NCBI RefSeq assembly: GCF_003946885.1
Contig: NZ_RWKQ01000019.1
Span: 40,754 to 81,989, forward strand
Length of the DNA stretch: 41,236 nucleotides
Origin: Specibacter cremeus
Lineage (GTDB): Bacteria; Actinomycetota; Actinomycetes; Actinomycetales; Micrococcaceae
Direction of reading: 5' to 3'
The position numbers and the translations under genes were made by a program. Below, piece by piece: positions 23,001 through 31,735 of this stretch (position 1 is the first letter of the stretch; the number at the start of each line of letters is the position of its first letter). The notes beneath the pieces were generated by a model, which saw nothing but the letters and a program-made list of their open reading frames with translations, was not told where the DNA came from and made no database searches.

Positions 23001-24191
23001 CTACGGCCGGCCCACCGTCCAGCAGCGGGTTCTCGTCCTGTGTCGCCACGAGTTCGCGCGCCTCGGCAACGGTGTCGACGCTGGGCATCGACCTGGGCAG
23101 CGGCTTTTGCGCCGATTCGCGCAGGAAATAGATGGCGACCGCGCCGATGGCCGACGTGGCCATCAGGTAGTAGGCCGGCATCATGTCGTTGCCGGTGCGC
23201 GTGATGAGCCCCTGGACGATGAACGGCGTGGTGCCGCCGAAGATGGCGACGGCGAAGTTGTACGCGATGCCCATGCCGCCGTACCGGCTGGACGTCGGGA
23301 ACAGTGCCGGCAGCGCGGAGGCCAGGTTCGCCACGTAGAACGTGGCCGGGAACGCGACGAGGGCCAAGCCCAGCAGCGTCGACCAGACGGCGCCGGCGCC
23401 GATGAGCAGAACGCCGGAACCGCCGGCACCACGGTGCTCAGGGCTCCGACCCACAGCACGGGGCGGCGGCCGATCCGGTCGGACAGACGCCCGGTCAGCG
23501 GGATGCACGCGGCCATGGTGACGAGCACGGGGATGGTCAGCAGCATGCCGTGGATGGGGTCGTAGCCCTTCGCGTCGATCAGGTAGGTCGGCATTTAGGA
23601 GGCCAACGCGTAGCCCACCGTGTTCGCGGCCGCGACGAGGACCATGGCCGGCAGGATCTGGCGCCCGTACACCCTGACCAAGTGGACGGGGCCGTTCGAG
23701 GTGTCCTCATCGGCGGCCGCGGCCGACTTGGCCGTCTCCTCCGGGGCGTCCAGGGTCGCCCGGAACTGCGGCGATTCCTCGATCTTCATCCGGAAGTAGA
23801 AGGCGATGGCGCCCAGCGGCCCGGCGACCAGGAACGGGATGCGCCAGCCCCACGCCTCCACGACGTCCTACTCGAGCGTCAGTTGCAGGACGGAGACCAG
23901 GGCGGCGCCGATGGCGAAGCCCAGGTAGCCGCCCAGGACCTTTTGCCGCCCGACCTTGTCGCCGAGCCAGCCGAACACGCCGACGTCGTACCATTCCATG
24001 GTGTTGCCGACGATGGTGCCGCCGAGCGCCTTCCGCAACATGGGACGGTCGACGACGTTGACGTCATCGACCGTGAGGCGGCGCTTCTTCAGGCGTGGCC
24101 GGGGCGGCGTGCGGCTCGTGGTTGGGACGGTTTTTTCGGTGCCCCGGGCACCGGTTGCTTGCGACTGTTTGCTTCCGTACTGCTTTCGCAT
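22975..24191 (-). pseudogene. Decayed MHS-family MFS transporter (ProP-like)
   Basis: Pieces of a metabolite:proton symporter of the MHS family appear in order. MLRKALGGTIVGNTMEWYDVGV is joined directly to GDKVGRQKVL and then to YLGFAIGAALVSVLQLTL, so two segments of roughly 60 residues each are missing. An in-frame TAG (23868-23870) precedes EAWGWRIPFLVAGPLGAIAFYFR. A TAA (23595-23597) replaces the codon before MPTYLIDAKGYDP. A frameshift at about 23415 leads into LLIGAGAVWSTLLG to the end. The start is taken at 24191. Five independent lesions make function impossible. It is divergent from the MBL-fold gene and may once have imported its substrate. Confidence 0.9.
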
Positions 24192-24206
24192 GCCGGACAA
24201 GCCATA

Positions 24207-24223
24207 AATTCTATCAGATGGAC
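24207..24223. promoter_or_regulatory. Candidate regulatory motif upstream of MBL-fold gene
   Basis: On the minus strand GTCCATCTGATAGAATT resembles GTCTATACTGGTAGAAAAT found upstream of the sulfatase at 25063-25081, if a one-base gap is allowed. The shared, AT-richer block in both control regions suggests a common regulator, but the match is imperfect and only two copies are seen. Confidence 0.3.
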
Positions 24224-24301
24224 TAATTCCGACCCCGGGACTGGGAGATGATGGGACCGATGCCGGATCGGTACACAGGCGTTCGCGAGGGAAGGCTGGA
24301 C

Positions 24302-25042
24302 ATGGAATCTGGGACATGGGTAAAGGTTGCCCCCGGCGTTTTCCACCGCCGCTACCAGCCGCTGGACATCGGGATCGTTGTCATTGTGGGCGGGGCCGGC
24401 CTCCTGCTGGTGGACACCCGGTCGACGCCGAAGGAGGGGGCGGAACTCCTTCTCGACGTTGGCGCCGCATTCGATAAGCCGATCCGGTGGGTGGTGAACA
24501 CACACGCCCATTTCGACCATGTTTTCGGGAACCAGGTGTTCGGTCCGGGATCGCCGGTGAATGCGCGGATCTACGGGCACCGGGACATCGTGCGGCACTG
24601 GCGCGATTACGAGGGTCCGCGCCTGGCCGCCTGGCGTCGCGATCCGACGTGGGAACCGGACAAGGCGTGGGGTGACGTGATATTGACGGCGCCCACCGAC
24701 CTTATCGACGATGCGCTGGACGTGGATCTTGGTTCACGCACTGTCCACCTGGTCGCGCTGCCGCCGGGGCACACCGACACGGATGTAGTGGTGCACATCC
24801 AGGACGCCGGCGTGTGGGTGGTCGGCGACGTGGTTGAGGAGTCCGGACCGCCCATGTTCGGATCCGGCTGCTTCCCGGCCCTGTGGCCGCGGCAGCTGGA
24901 TCATCTGCTGGGCCTGCTCGGAGACGGCGACATCGTCCTGCCGGGCCATGGCAGGCCGGTCGACAAGTCGTTCGTTGCGACGCAGCGCCGCGAGGTCGCC
25001 GCCCTGGCGCGGGCCCACATTGCCGCGGGGCCGCCCTTGTGA
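24302..25042 (+). CDS. MBL-fold metallo-hydrolase
   Basis: Metallo-beta-lactamase-fold hydrolase of 246 residues. The metal motif HAHFDH is at 68-73, a further His follows in LPPGHTDTD (about 155), an Asp in VVGDVVEE and a His in LPGHGRPV. These are all the usual zinc ligands. A GAGGGAAGG stretch lies 6 nt before the chosen ATG at 24302; an in-frame ATG at 24248 would add 18 poorly conserved residues. No signal peptide. It is followed 81 bp later by a sulfatase on the same strand, so a role in handling a product or related ester is possible. Substrate unknown. Confidence 0.85.
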   Translation: MESGTWVKVAPGVFHRRYQPLDIGIVVIVGGAGLLLVDTRSTPKEGAELLLDVGAAFDKPIRWVVNTHAHFDHVFGNQVFGPGSPVNARIYGHRDIVRHWRDYEGPRLAAWRRDPTWEPDKAWGDVILTAPTDLIDDALDVDLGSRTVHLVALPPGHTDTDVVVHIQDAGVWVVGDVVEESGPPMFGSGCFPALWPRQLDHLLGLLGDGDIVLPGHGRPVDKSFVATQRREVAALARAHIAAGPPL

Positions 25043-25062
25043 GGCGCAGCTCACATCGGTTT

Positions 25063-25081
25063 GTCTATACTGGTAGAAAAT
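25063..25081 (+). promoter_or_regulatory. Candidate promoter/operator of sulfatase
   Basis: TATACT at 25066-25071 is a good -10 box about 50 bp before the sulfatase start, inside GTCTATACTGGTAGAAAAT. The TCTA..TAGA halves form a small inverted repeat. No convincing -35 is visible. The block resembles the motif at 24207-24223. Confidence 0.35.
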
Positions 25082-25123
25082 AGAATGCGGACGCTGTCGG
25101 TTCGCCAGTGTGAGGAGCGGTGC

Positions 25124-27454
25124 ATGGCCCAGATACGAACCAGCTACACCACGCGCGGCTATGAAAACTTCGCCGGCACCGTCGCGGAGGTCGCCAGCGA
25201 ATCGGTGCCGTCCTGGCCTGGGGTGCGCAAGGCGGCTCCCGGCTCGCCCAATGTGATCGTGGTGCTGCTCGACGACATGGGCTTCAGCGACATCTCGCCC
25301 TTCGGCAGCGAAATCGACACGCCCCACGTGCAGGAACTGGCCGATTCGGGCTACCGCTTCACCAACTACCATTCGACGCCGGTGTGCTCGCCGGCCCGGG
25401 CGGCCCTGCTGACCGGGCTCAATCCGCACCGGGCCGGATTCGCCTCGGTGGTGCACGCGGATCCGGGCTTCCCCGGCTATGTCATGGAGATCGCCGACGA
25501 CGTGCCCACCATCGCCGAATCGTTCCGGGCCGGCGGCTATGCCACCTTCATGGTCGGCAAATGGCATCTGACCACGGAATCGAAAATGCATGACGGCGCG
25601 GACAAGTCCTCCTGGCCGCTGCAGCGCGGCTTCGACCGCTACTACGGTTCGATGGACGGTTTCACCACCCTGTTCCAGCCGCACCGTCTCGTCTGCGACA
25701 ACAGCCCCGTCACCATAGACGAATTCCCGGAGGGCTACTACCTCACCGACGACCTGACCGACCGCGCCCTGGGCATGATCAAGAGCCTGCGGGCCAATGA
25801 CGGACACCGGCCCTTCTTCCTCTATTTCGCCCACCACGCCGTGCACGGGCCCATCCAGGCCAAGCCGGCGGACATCGGGAAGTACCGCGGCGCGTACGAC
25901 GCCGGCTGGGACCACATCCGAAGCGCGCGCTTTGCCCGGCAAGTCCGCGACGGGCTCTTCCCGGAGGGCACCGAAGCGGCGCCGCGCAATCATGAGGCCG
26001 GCGCCGACGTCGTGCCGTGGGACGAGCTGACCGACGAACAGCGTGCGCTCTTCGCCCGCTACATGGAGGTCTACGCGGCCGCGGTGGACAACGTGGACCA
26101 GAATCTTGGCCGGTTGACCGCGCAGCTCAAGGAGATGGGCGAATACGAGAACACCATCATCCTCTTCACCTCCGACAACGGGGGCACCGGCGAGGGCGGG
26201 CCCGTGGGGACGCGCAGTTACTTCAGCCAGTTCGTGCAGCTCGCGGGCCTGCCGACGGACTGGGAACGGGACGTGGACAGGGATCCGGACCTGATCGGCG
26301 GACCACGGGTCTTCGCGCACTACCCGCGTGGCTGGGCGTACGCCTCCAACACCCCGTTCCGGCTCTACAAGGGCGCCACCTACGAGGGAGGGGTCCACGT
26401 CCCGCTGGTGGTCTCCTGGCCGGCCGGACTGCCCCGGGCCGCGGGGGACACCGGTGCCCGGAACCAGTTTGCGTTCGTCAGCGACGTGGGCCAGACGCTA
26501 CTCTCCCTGGCCGGGGTTGCACCCCTGGAGCACCGGCACGGCGTGGCGGCGCAGCCGGTGGACGGGGTGGCGTTGGATGCGGTGCTCTCCGATGCGAGTG
26601 CACCCAGCCCGCGCCGCAGCCAGTACTTCGAGTTCGCGGGCAACCGCGCCCTCGTCGACGGCGACTGGAAGATCGTGACCAACCATGCCTTCGGCACGCC
26701 CTTCACCGACGCCGAGTGGAGCCTGTTCCACCTGGCCACGGACCCCACCGAGCGGGTGGACCTTGCCGCCGAGCAGCCCGGGCGGGTCGCCGCCCTGGCC
26801 GAGCAGTGGCGCCGGGAAGCCTGGGCCAACACCGTATTCCCGCTCGATGACGACGGCTCCCTCTTCACCGTACGCCCGTCGACGGAACTGGCGCTGGAAC
26901 GGCCCGTGCGGCTCTATCCCGGGACCCCGACACTGGAGCGCTTCCGGGCCAGCAAGCTCACCAAGCTCCGCAGCTTCGAGATCGATGCCCGGCTGCGACC
27001 GCGCCCCGGCGACGAAGGCGTGATTGTTGCCCACGGCGACCAAGGCGGCGGGTACGTCCTCTTCGTCGAAGCGGGCTCCCTGGTCCTGGCCTACAACGAA
27101 TACGGCCGGATGCACCGGGCCTCGGCGCCGTTCGGCGCCGAGGGGGAAGCCCTGCTGTGCGTCCGGTTCTCCGCACTGGCGGATCTGCGCTGGTCGGTGG
27201 ACGTGCTACTGGACGGAACGCGGATTCTTGGCCTGGATCCGGTGCTGCAGCTGGTCGGCATGGCCCCGTTCACCGGCATCAGCGTGGGTGTCGACCGGGG
27301 CAACCCGGTGGACTGGGACCTGTTCGAACGCCGCCGCTCCTTCCCCTTCTCCGGCGTGCTGCGCCATGTCCAGTACCGTCCCGGGGCGAAGGCGGATTAC
27401 AACCCCGAGGTGATCATCGACGTCGAACGCGAGATCGCCCGGATCTACGAGTAG
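25124..27454 (+). CDS. Type I (arylsulfatase-like) sulfatase
   Basis: Formylglycine-dependent sulfatase of 776 residues hydrolysing a sulfate ester. The active-site motif is CSPAR with Cys88 to be converted to formylglycine. Metal ligands Asp50-Asp51 are in VLLDDMGFSD and the later FTSDNGG; KWHL holds the conserved Lys and His. After the sulfatase core (to about 570) comes a beta-rich C-terminal region of about 200 residues (YVLFVEAGSLVLAYNEYG, VDVLLDGTRILG) resembling the jelly-roll extension of large actinobacterial arylsulfatases. There is no secretion signal, so it appears cytoplasmic. The ATG at 25124 has GAGGAG upstream. No formylglycine-generating enzyme gene is in the window. Confidence 0.92.
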   Translation: MAQIRTSYTTRGYENFAGTVAEVASESVPSWPGVRKAAPGSPNVIVVLLDDMGFSDISPFGSEIDTPHVQELADSGYRFTNYHSTPVCSPARAALLTGLNPHRAGFASVVHADPGFPGYVMEIADDVPTIAESFRAGGYATFMVGKWHLTTESKMHDGADKSSWPLQRGFDRYYGSMDGFTTLFQPHRLVCDNSPVTIDEFPEGYYLTDDLTDRALGMIKSLRANDGHRPFFLYFAHHAVHGPIQAKPADIGKYRGAYDAGWDHIRSARFARQVRDGLFPEGTEAAPRNHEAGADVVPWDELTDEQRALFARYMEVYAAAVDNVDQNLGRLTAQLKEMGEYENTIILFTSDNGGTGEGGPVGTRSYFSQFVQLAGLPTDWERDVDRDPDLIGGPRVFAHYPRGWAYASNTPFRLYKGATYEGGVHVPLVVSWPAGLPRAAGDTGARNQFAFVSDVGQTLLSLAGVAPLEHRHGVAAQPVDGVALDAVLSDASAPSPRRSQYFEFAGNRALVDGDWKIVTNHAFGTPFTDAEWSLFHLATDPTERVDLAAEQPGRVAALAEQWRREAWANTVFPLDDDGSLFTVRPSTELALERPVRLYPGTPTLERFRASKLTKLRSFEIDARLRPRPGDEGVIVAHGDQGGGYVLFVEAGSLVLAYNEYGRMHRASAPFGAEGEALLCVRFSALADLRWSVDVLLDGTRILGLDPVLQLVGMAPFTGISVGVDRGNPVDWDLFERRRSFPFSGVLRHVQYRPGAKADYNPEVIIDVEREIARIYE

Positions 27455-27465
27455 GCGCCGGCGGG

Positions 27466-27741
27466 TCAGGCGTCGTGGTCGGTCTCCAGGATGCGCACCA
27501 GGGACTCCAGCGCGGCGTCGGCGCCGTCGCCCTCGGCACGCAGCACGACGACGTCGCCCTGGGCCGCGCCGAGGCCCATCAGGGCCAGGATGCTGGCGGC
27601 GTCCAGGGCGTCCTCGGCCGGTTCGCCCAGGCGGGCGATGGTCACCTCGACGGGCAGGTCGGCGGCCGCCTCGGCGAAGATGGCGGCGGGGCGGGCGTGC
27701 AGGCCCACGCGGCTGGCGATGGTGGCGGTGCGTTCGGTCAT
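27466..27741 (-). CDS. ptsH: PTS phosphocarrier protein HPr
   Basis: HPr of 91 residues, the cytoplasmic phosphocarrier between enzyme I and the fructose EIIA domain. The phosphorylated His15 is in RVGLHARPA. The regulatory serine region reads DAASILALMGLGA (Ser50). Last gene of the fru-pts cluster; separated from ptsI by about 137 bp that hold dispersed repeats, so its expression may depend on read-through. Confidence 0.93.
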   Translation of the reverse strand: MTERTATIASRVGLHARPAAIFAEAAADLPVEVTIARLGEPAEDALDAASILALMGLGAAQGDVVVLRAEGDGADAALESLVRILETDHDA

Positions 27742-27772
27742 GATGGGCTCCAATTCGGAATGGGGTGGCGGT

Positions 27773-27872
27773 GGTTGAGCTTGTCCTCCGGTGGTCGAGC
27801 TTGTCGAGACCTTGGATCTCGACAGGCTCTGGATCTCGACAGGCTCGATCACCGGGTGGGTTGTTCGATCAC
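27773..27872. repeat. Dispersed repeat cluster between ptsI and ptsH
   Basis: Copies of GGTGGTCGAGCTTGTCGAGACC (27790-27811), the complement-type TCTCGACAGGCTC (twice, near 27817-27845) and CGATCACCGGG (twice) fill the gap between the two PTS genes. The mixed orientations can fold into hairpins in the fru-pts mRNA. It is the same repeat type as at 22533-22626. Confidence 0.75.
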
Positions 27873-27878
27873 CGGGGG

Positions 27879-29588
27879 TTAGAGGCCGAGCTCGTCCAGC
27901 ACGGGCAGCCGGGCGCGGACCCGGCTGCGGGCCTCGGCGGCGGACGGTGCGGACACGGCCAGCCGCGCCAGCGACCCGGCGGTCTCGGCGGTCACGCTGC
28001 GCAGCACGGCGCTGACCGCCGGGATGGCCCGGGCGGACATGGACAAGGTGGTCACGCCCAGCCCGGCCAGCACGACGGCGAGGGCCGGGTCCGCGGCCGA
28101 CTCGCCGCAGACGCCAACGGGCTTGGGTGCCCGGCCCGGACCGCCGGTGTGGCGCGCCTGGGCGCGGGAGCCCTCGACGGTCGCCTGCACGAGTGCCAGC
28201 ACGCCGGGCTGCCAGGGATCGTTCAGGGCGGCCAGCGGGCCCAGCTGCCGGTCGGCGGCCATGGTGTACTGGGTGAGGTCGTTCGTGCCGAGGCTGGCGA
28301 ACTCGGCATGGTCGAGGATGTGCCGGGCGGTCAGGGCCGCCGATGGGACCTCCACCATGACGCCGGGCGTCTGGAGGCCGGCGGCGGTGCACAGGGCCGC
28401 GAACGAGGCGGCCTCGTCGGCGGTCGCGATCATGGGGGCCATGACCCACACATCGGCGCGTGACTGTCCGGCCGCGTCGGCGATGGCGGCGAGCTGGCGG
28501 GCCAGCACGCCCGGGGAGGTGCCGTCCGTGCGGAAGCCGCGCACGCCCAGGGCCGGGTTCGGCTCGGTGGCATCGGTCAGGAACGGCAGCGGCTTGTCCG
28601 CGCCGGCATCCAGCGTCCGGACCACGACCTTCTTGCCGGGGAACGCGTCGAACACGCCCTTGTATGCGGCCACCTGTTCGTCGTGGCCGGGTTCGGTGTC
28701 GTGGCCCAGGAAGCAGAACTCGGTGCGCAGCAGGCCCACGCCCTCGGCGTTCGCGGCGGCCGCGGCCACCGCGTCCTTCGCCCCGCCCACGTTGGCCAGC
28801 AGCGGGATCCGGTGGCCGTCGGCCAGCCGGCCCACGCCGTCGAACCCGGCCAGTCGCGACACCTGTTCGGCCCACCGGGAGGCGGCCTCGCGCTCGGCGT
28901 CCCCGGGGTCGGTGGTCACCACGCCCCGGCCGCCGTCCACGAAGATCTCGTCGCCGTCGGCCAGTTCGCCGACGCCGGCCGCGGCCACCACGGCCGGCAG
29001 TCCCAGGTTCCGGGCGATGATGGCCGTGTGCGATTGCGGGCCGCCGCCGGCCGTGACGAGGGCCAGCACCTTGGCAGGGTCCAGCGTGGCCGTGTCGGCC
29101 GGGGCCAGGTCGTCGGCGACCAGGATGAAGGGCGCGTCGGCGTCCGGGATGCCGGGAGCCGGCACGCCGCGCAGCTGGGCCACGATCCGGGCCCGCACAT
29201 CGAGGACGTCGTGGGAGCGTTCGGCCATGTAGCCGCCGAGGTCCAGCAGCATGGCGGCCACGCCGTCGCCGGCCTCCCAAATGGCCCGCTGGGCCGATGC
29301 GCCCGCGTCGATGAGCTTCACGGCGGACTTGAGCAGCATGGGGTCCGCCGCCATCAGGGCCGTCGCCTCCAGGACGGCCTTGCCGTCGCCGGTGGCCTTT
29401 GCGGCCCGGCCGCGCAGCTCCTCCTTCACGACCGCCGCCGCGGACCTGAGGTTGCCGGCGGCGGCCTCCGCCGTCGTCGTGCCCTCGCGTTGTTCGCCGG
29501 CGGGCGGGGCGGCGATGGCCGGCGGCATGACCCGCACCGGTCCCACGACGCGCCCCGGCGTGACCCCGACTCCGGAATAGGTGTGCAT
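27879..29588 (-). CDS. ptsI: PTS enzyme I (phosphoenolpyruvate-protein phosphotransferase)
   Basis: Enzyme I of 569 residues, which takes phosphate from phosphoenolpyruvate and passes it to HPr. The phospho-His domain has GGGPQSHTAIIARNLGLP with His187. The PEP-binding barrel shows LLRTEFCFLG, VVRTLDAGADKPLPF, PALGVRGFR and the late GTNDLTQYTMAADR, with VCGESAADP near the C-terminus. The ATG at 29588 has GAGGGAG 5 nt upstream and replaces the longer frame to 29609. It follows fruA by about 20 bp. Confidence 0.94.
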   Translation of the reverse strand: MHTYSGVGVTPGRVVGPVRVMPPAIAAPPAGEQREGTTTAEAAAGNLRSAAAVVKEELRGRAAKATGDGKAVLEATALMAADPMLLKSAVKLIDAGASAQRAIWEAGDGVAAMLLDLGGYMAERSHDVLDVRARIVAQLRGVPAPGIPDADAPFILVADDLAPADTATLDPAKVLALVTAGGGPQSHTAIIARNLGLPAVVAAAGVGELADGDEIFVDGGRGVVTTDPGDAEREAASRWAEQVSRLAGFDGVGRLADGHRIPLLANVGGAKDAVAAAAANAEGVGLLRTEFCFLGHDTEPGHDEQVAAYKGVFDAFPGKKVVVRTLDAGADKPLPFLTDATEPNPALGVRGFRTDGTSPGVLARQLAAIADAAGQSRADVWVMAPMIATADEAASFAALCTAAGLQTPGVMVEVPSAALTARHILDHAEFASLGTNDLTQYTMAADRQLGPLAALNDPWQPGVLALVQATVEGSRAQARHTGGPGRAPKPVGVCGESAADPALAVVLAGLGVTTLSMSARAIPAVSAVLRSVTAETAGSLARLAVSAPSAAEARSRVRARLPVLDELGL

Positions 29589-29608
29589 GAGAGCTCCCTC
29601 GCGGTTCA

Positions 29609-31735
29609 TCAGCGTGCCGTGACCTCTGCCACAAGCGGCGTTGCTGCCACAGTATCAACGGGCCTGCGCACGGCCCACCGCTTCAGCGCCACGACGGCCA
29701 ATGCCGCAATGGCCACGCCGACGGCGATGGCAAGGACGAACATGGCCAGGTTGCCGATCGCGAAGAACACGAAGATGCCGCCGTGCGGGGCCTGGGACGT
29801 GACGCCGGCCGCCATGCTGATGGCGCCGGTCGCGGCGCCGCCGAGCATCATGGACGGGATGACGCGCAGCGGGTCGGCGGCGGCGAACGGGATGGCGCCC
29901 TCGGAGATGAATGAGGCACCCAGCAGCCAGGCCGCCTTGCCGTTCTCGCGTTCGGCCAGGGAGAAGCGGCGCTTGTCGATGACCGTCGCGAGGGCCATGG
30001 CCAGCGGCGGCACCATGCCGGCCGCCATCACGGCCGCCATGATCTCCCACGGGGCGTGGTTCAGCGCCGAGCCCGTGCCCAGGCCCGCCACGGCGAACGC
30101 GTAGGCCACCTTGTTGACCGGCCCGCCCAGGTCGAAGCACATCATCAGGCCCAGGACGATGCCCAGGGCGACGGCGGCAGCCCCGGACATGCCGGTCAGC
30201 CAGTGGTTCAGGCCCTGCGAGAGCCACGCGATGGGCCCGCCCAGGAACAGCAGCATGGCGCCCGAGGCGATGATGGAACCCAGCAGCGGGATGATGACCA
30301 CGGGCATCAGGCCGCGCAGCCAGCGGGGGACCGGCCAGGTGCCGATCCAGTGCGCGGCCAGGCCGGCCAGCAGGCCGCCCACCAGGCCGCCCAGGAAGCC
30401 GGCGCCCATGAACACGGCGACGGCGCCGGCCGTGAAACCGGGCGCGATGCCTGGCCGGTCGGCGATGCCGAAGGCGATGTACCCGGCCAGGGCCGGGACC
30501 AGGAAGCCCATCGACAGGCCGCCGATCTTGAACGCAATCGCACCCAGGTACAGGGCCAGGTTGCCGTCGGGCAGGTTCAGCAGCGTGTTGTGCATCAGGA
30601 TCGTGTCGGCCTGGTTGTTCAGGCCGATGCCGAACCCGGCCAGCAGGAAGCCCAACGCGATGAGCAGGCCGCCGCCGGCCACGAACGGGATCATGTAGCT
30701 GACACCCGTGAGCAGGACCTTCTTCACCTTCTGGCCCAGGTGCTCCGACGCCGCCTCGGCCCGATGCTCGGCGGCCTCCTCGGCGCCGAAGTGCGGCACC
30801 CGGTGCGCGTTGGGGTCCACGGCGGCGGCCAGCGCCTCGGTGATCATCCTGGCCGGTTCGTCGATGCCGCGCTTGACCGGGGAGCTGACTACCGGCTTGC
30901 CGGCGAAGCGTTCCTTCCCGCGCACGTCCACGTCCACGGCGAAGATGACGGCGTCGGCCGCCGCGATCACGGCCGGGTCCAGCGGCGTCACGGCCCCGGA
31001 CCCCTGTGTCTCGACCTGCAGGTCGACGCCGGCGGCCCGCGCCGCCTCGACGAGCGAGTCGGCGGCCATATACGTATGGGCGATGCCCGTCGGGCACGCC
31101 GTCACGGCGACGAGCCGCTTCGGGGCGCCCGCCGGCCTGGCTTCACCGGCGTTGGGGCCCCCGCCCGCTTCGCGGGCGCCCGAAGCCGCTCCCGGGGCCC
31201 CAACGCCGGCTTCGCCAACTCCGGCCGACGCCGTGCGAGCCGTCGCCGTGGCGGGCGCACCAGCACGGGAAGTTTGGGCGGGCTTGTCCGCGAGGGCGGT
31301 GTCCACCAGGGCCACGATGTCGTTCGGGGTGTCGGCGCTGCGCAGGGCGGCCGTGAAGTCCTTGCGGATGAGGGCGCGGGCCAGCTTGGAGAGCAGCTTG
31401 AGGTGCTCGTTGTCCGCGCCGGCGGGGGCCGCGATGAAGAAGATGATGTCGGCCGGGCCGTCCTTGGCGCCGAAGTCGACGGCCGGGTTGAGCCGGGCCA
31501 TGGCCAGCGTCGGTTCCAGCACGGCCTCGGAGCGGCAGTGCGGGATCGCGATGCCGCCGGGGACGCCGGTGGCGGTCTTCTGTTCGCGGGCCCAGGCGTC
31601 GGCGAACAGGGCGTCGATGCCGGTGGCCCGCCCGGTGCCGACGATGACGGCGGCCAGGTGGCGGATGACGGCGGCCGGCTCGGCACCCAGATCGGCGTCG
31701 AGGACGACCAGCTGGGGGGTGATCAGGGTTGTCAT
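29609..31735 (-). CDS. fruA: PTS fructose transporter EIIABC
   Basis: Complete fructose permease of 708 residues in the order A-B-C. EIIA (1-150) has the phospho-His66 in GIAIPHCRSE. EIIB starts near 207 with the phospho-Cys214 in VTACPTGIAHTYMAAD. EIIC (about 335-690) has some nine hydrophobic segments and the motifs CFDLGGPVNKVAYAF and SEGAIPFAAADP. It imports fructose as fructose 1-phosphate. The Ala/Gly-rich A-B linker (about 151-206) contains a DNA palindrome (31146-31209). The ATG overlaps the fruK stop (ATGA). Confidence 0.94.
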   Translation of the reverse strand: MTTLITPQLVVLDADLGAEPAAVIRHLAAVIVGTGRATGIDALFADAWAREQKTATGVPGGIAIPHCRSEAVLEPTLAMARLNPAVDFGAKDGPADIIFFIAAPAGADNEHLKLLSKLARALIRKDFTAALRSADTPNDIVALVDTALADKPAQTSRAGAPATATARTASAGVGEAGVGAPGAASGAREAGGGPNAGEARPAGAPKRLVAVTACPTGIAHTYMAADSLVEAARAAGVDLQVETQGSGAVTPLDPAVIAAADAVIFAVDVDVRGKERFAGKPVVSSPVKRGIDEPARMITEALAAAVDPNAHRVPHFGAEEAAEHRAEAASEHLGQKVKKVLLTGVSYMIPFVAGGGLLIALGFLLAGFGIGLNNQADTILMHNTLLNLPDGNLALYLGAIAFKIGGLSMGFLVPALAGYIAFGIADRPGIAPGFTAGAVAVFMGAGFLGGLVGGLLAGLAAHWIGTWPVPRWLRGLMPVVIIPLLGSIIASGAMLLFLGGPIAWLSQGLNHWLTGMSGAAAVALGIVLGLMMCFDLGGPVNKVAYAFAVAGLGTGSALNHAPWEIMAAVMAAGMVPPLAMALATVIDKRRFSLAERENGKAAWLLGASFISEGAIPFAAADPLRVIPSMMLGGAATGAISMAAGVTSQAPHGGIFVFFAIGNLAMFVLAIAVGVAIAALAVVALKRWAVRRPVDTVAATPLVAEVTAR
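31146..31209. repeat. Intragenic palindrome in the fruA EIIA-EIIB linker
   Basis: CCGGCGTTGGGGCCCC (31146-31161) and its exact complement (31194-31209) flank a 32-nt centre that itself contains a small GCCCGC-TTC-GCGGGC hairpin. It codes in frame for linker residues about 176-197 (Gly/Ala/Pro-rich). It looks like a palindromic element tolerated inside the flexible linker. Confidence 0.75.

Noticed and set aside
25061-25123. Longer start for the sulfatase
   Set aside because: It overlaps the predicted -10 box and lacks a ribosome site, whereas the ATG at 25124 has GAGGAG upstream.
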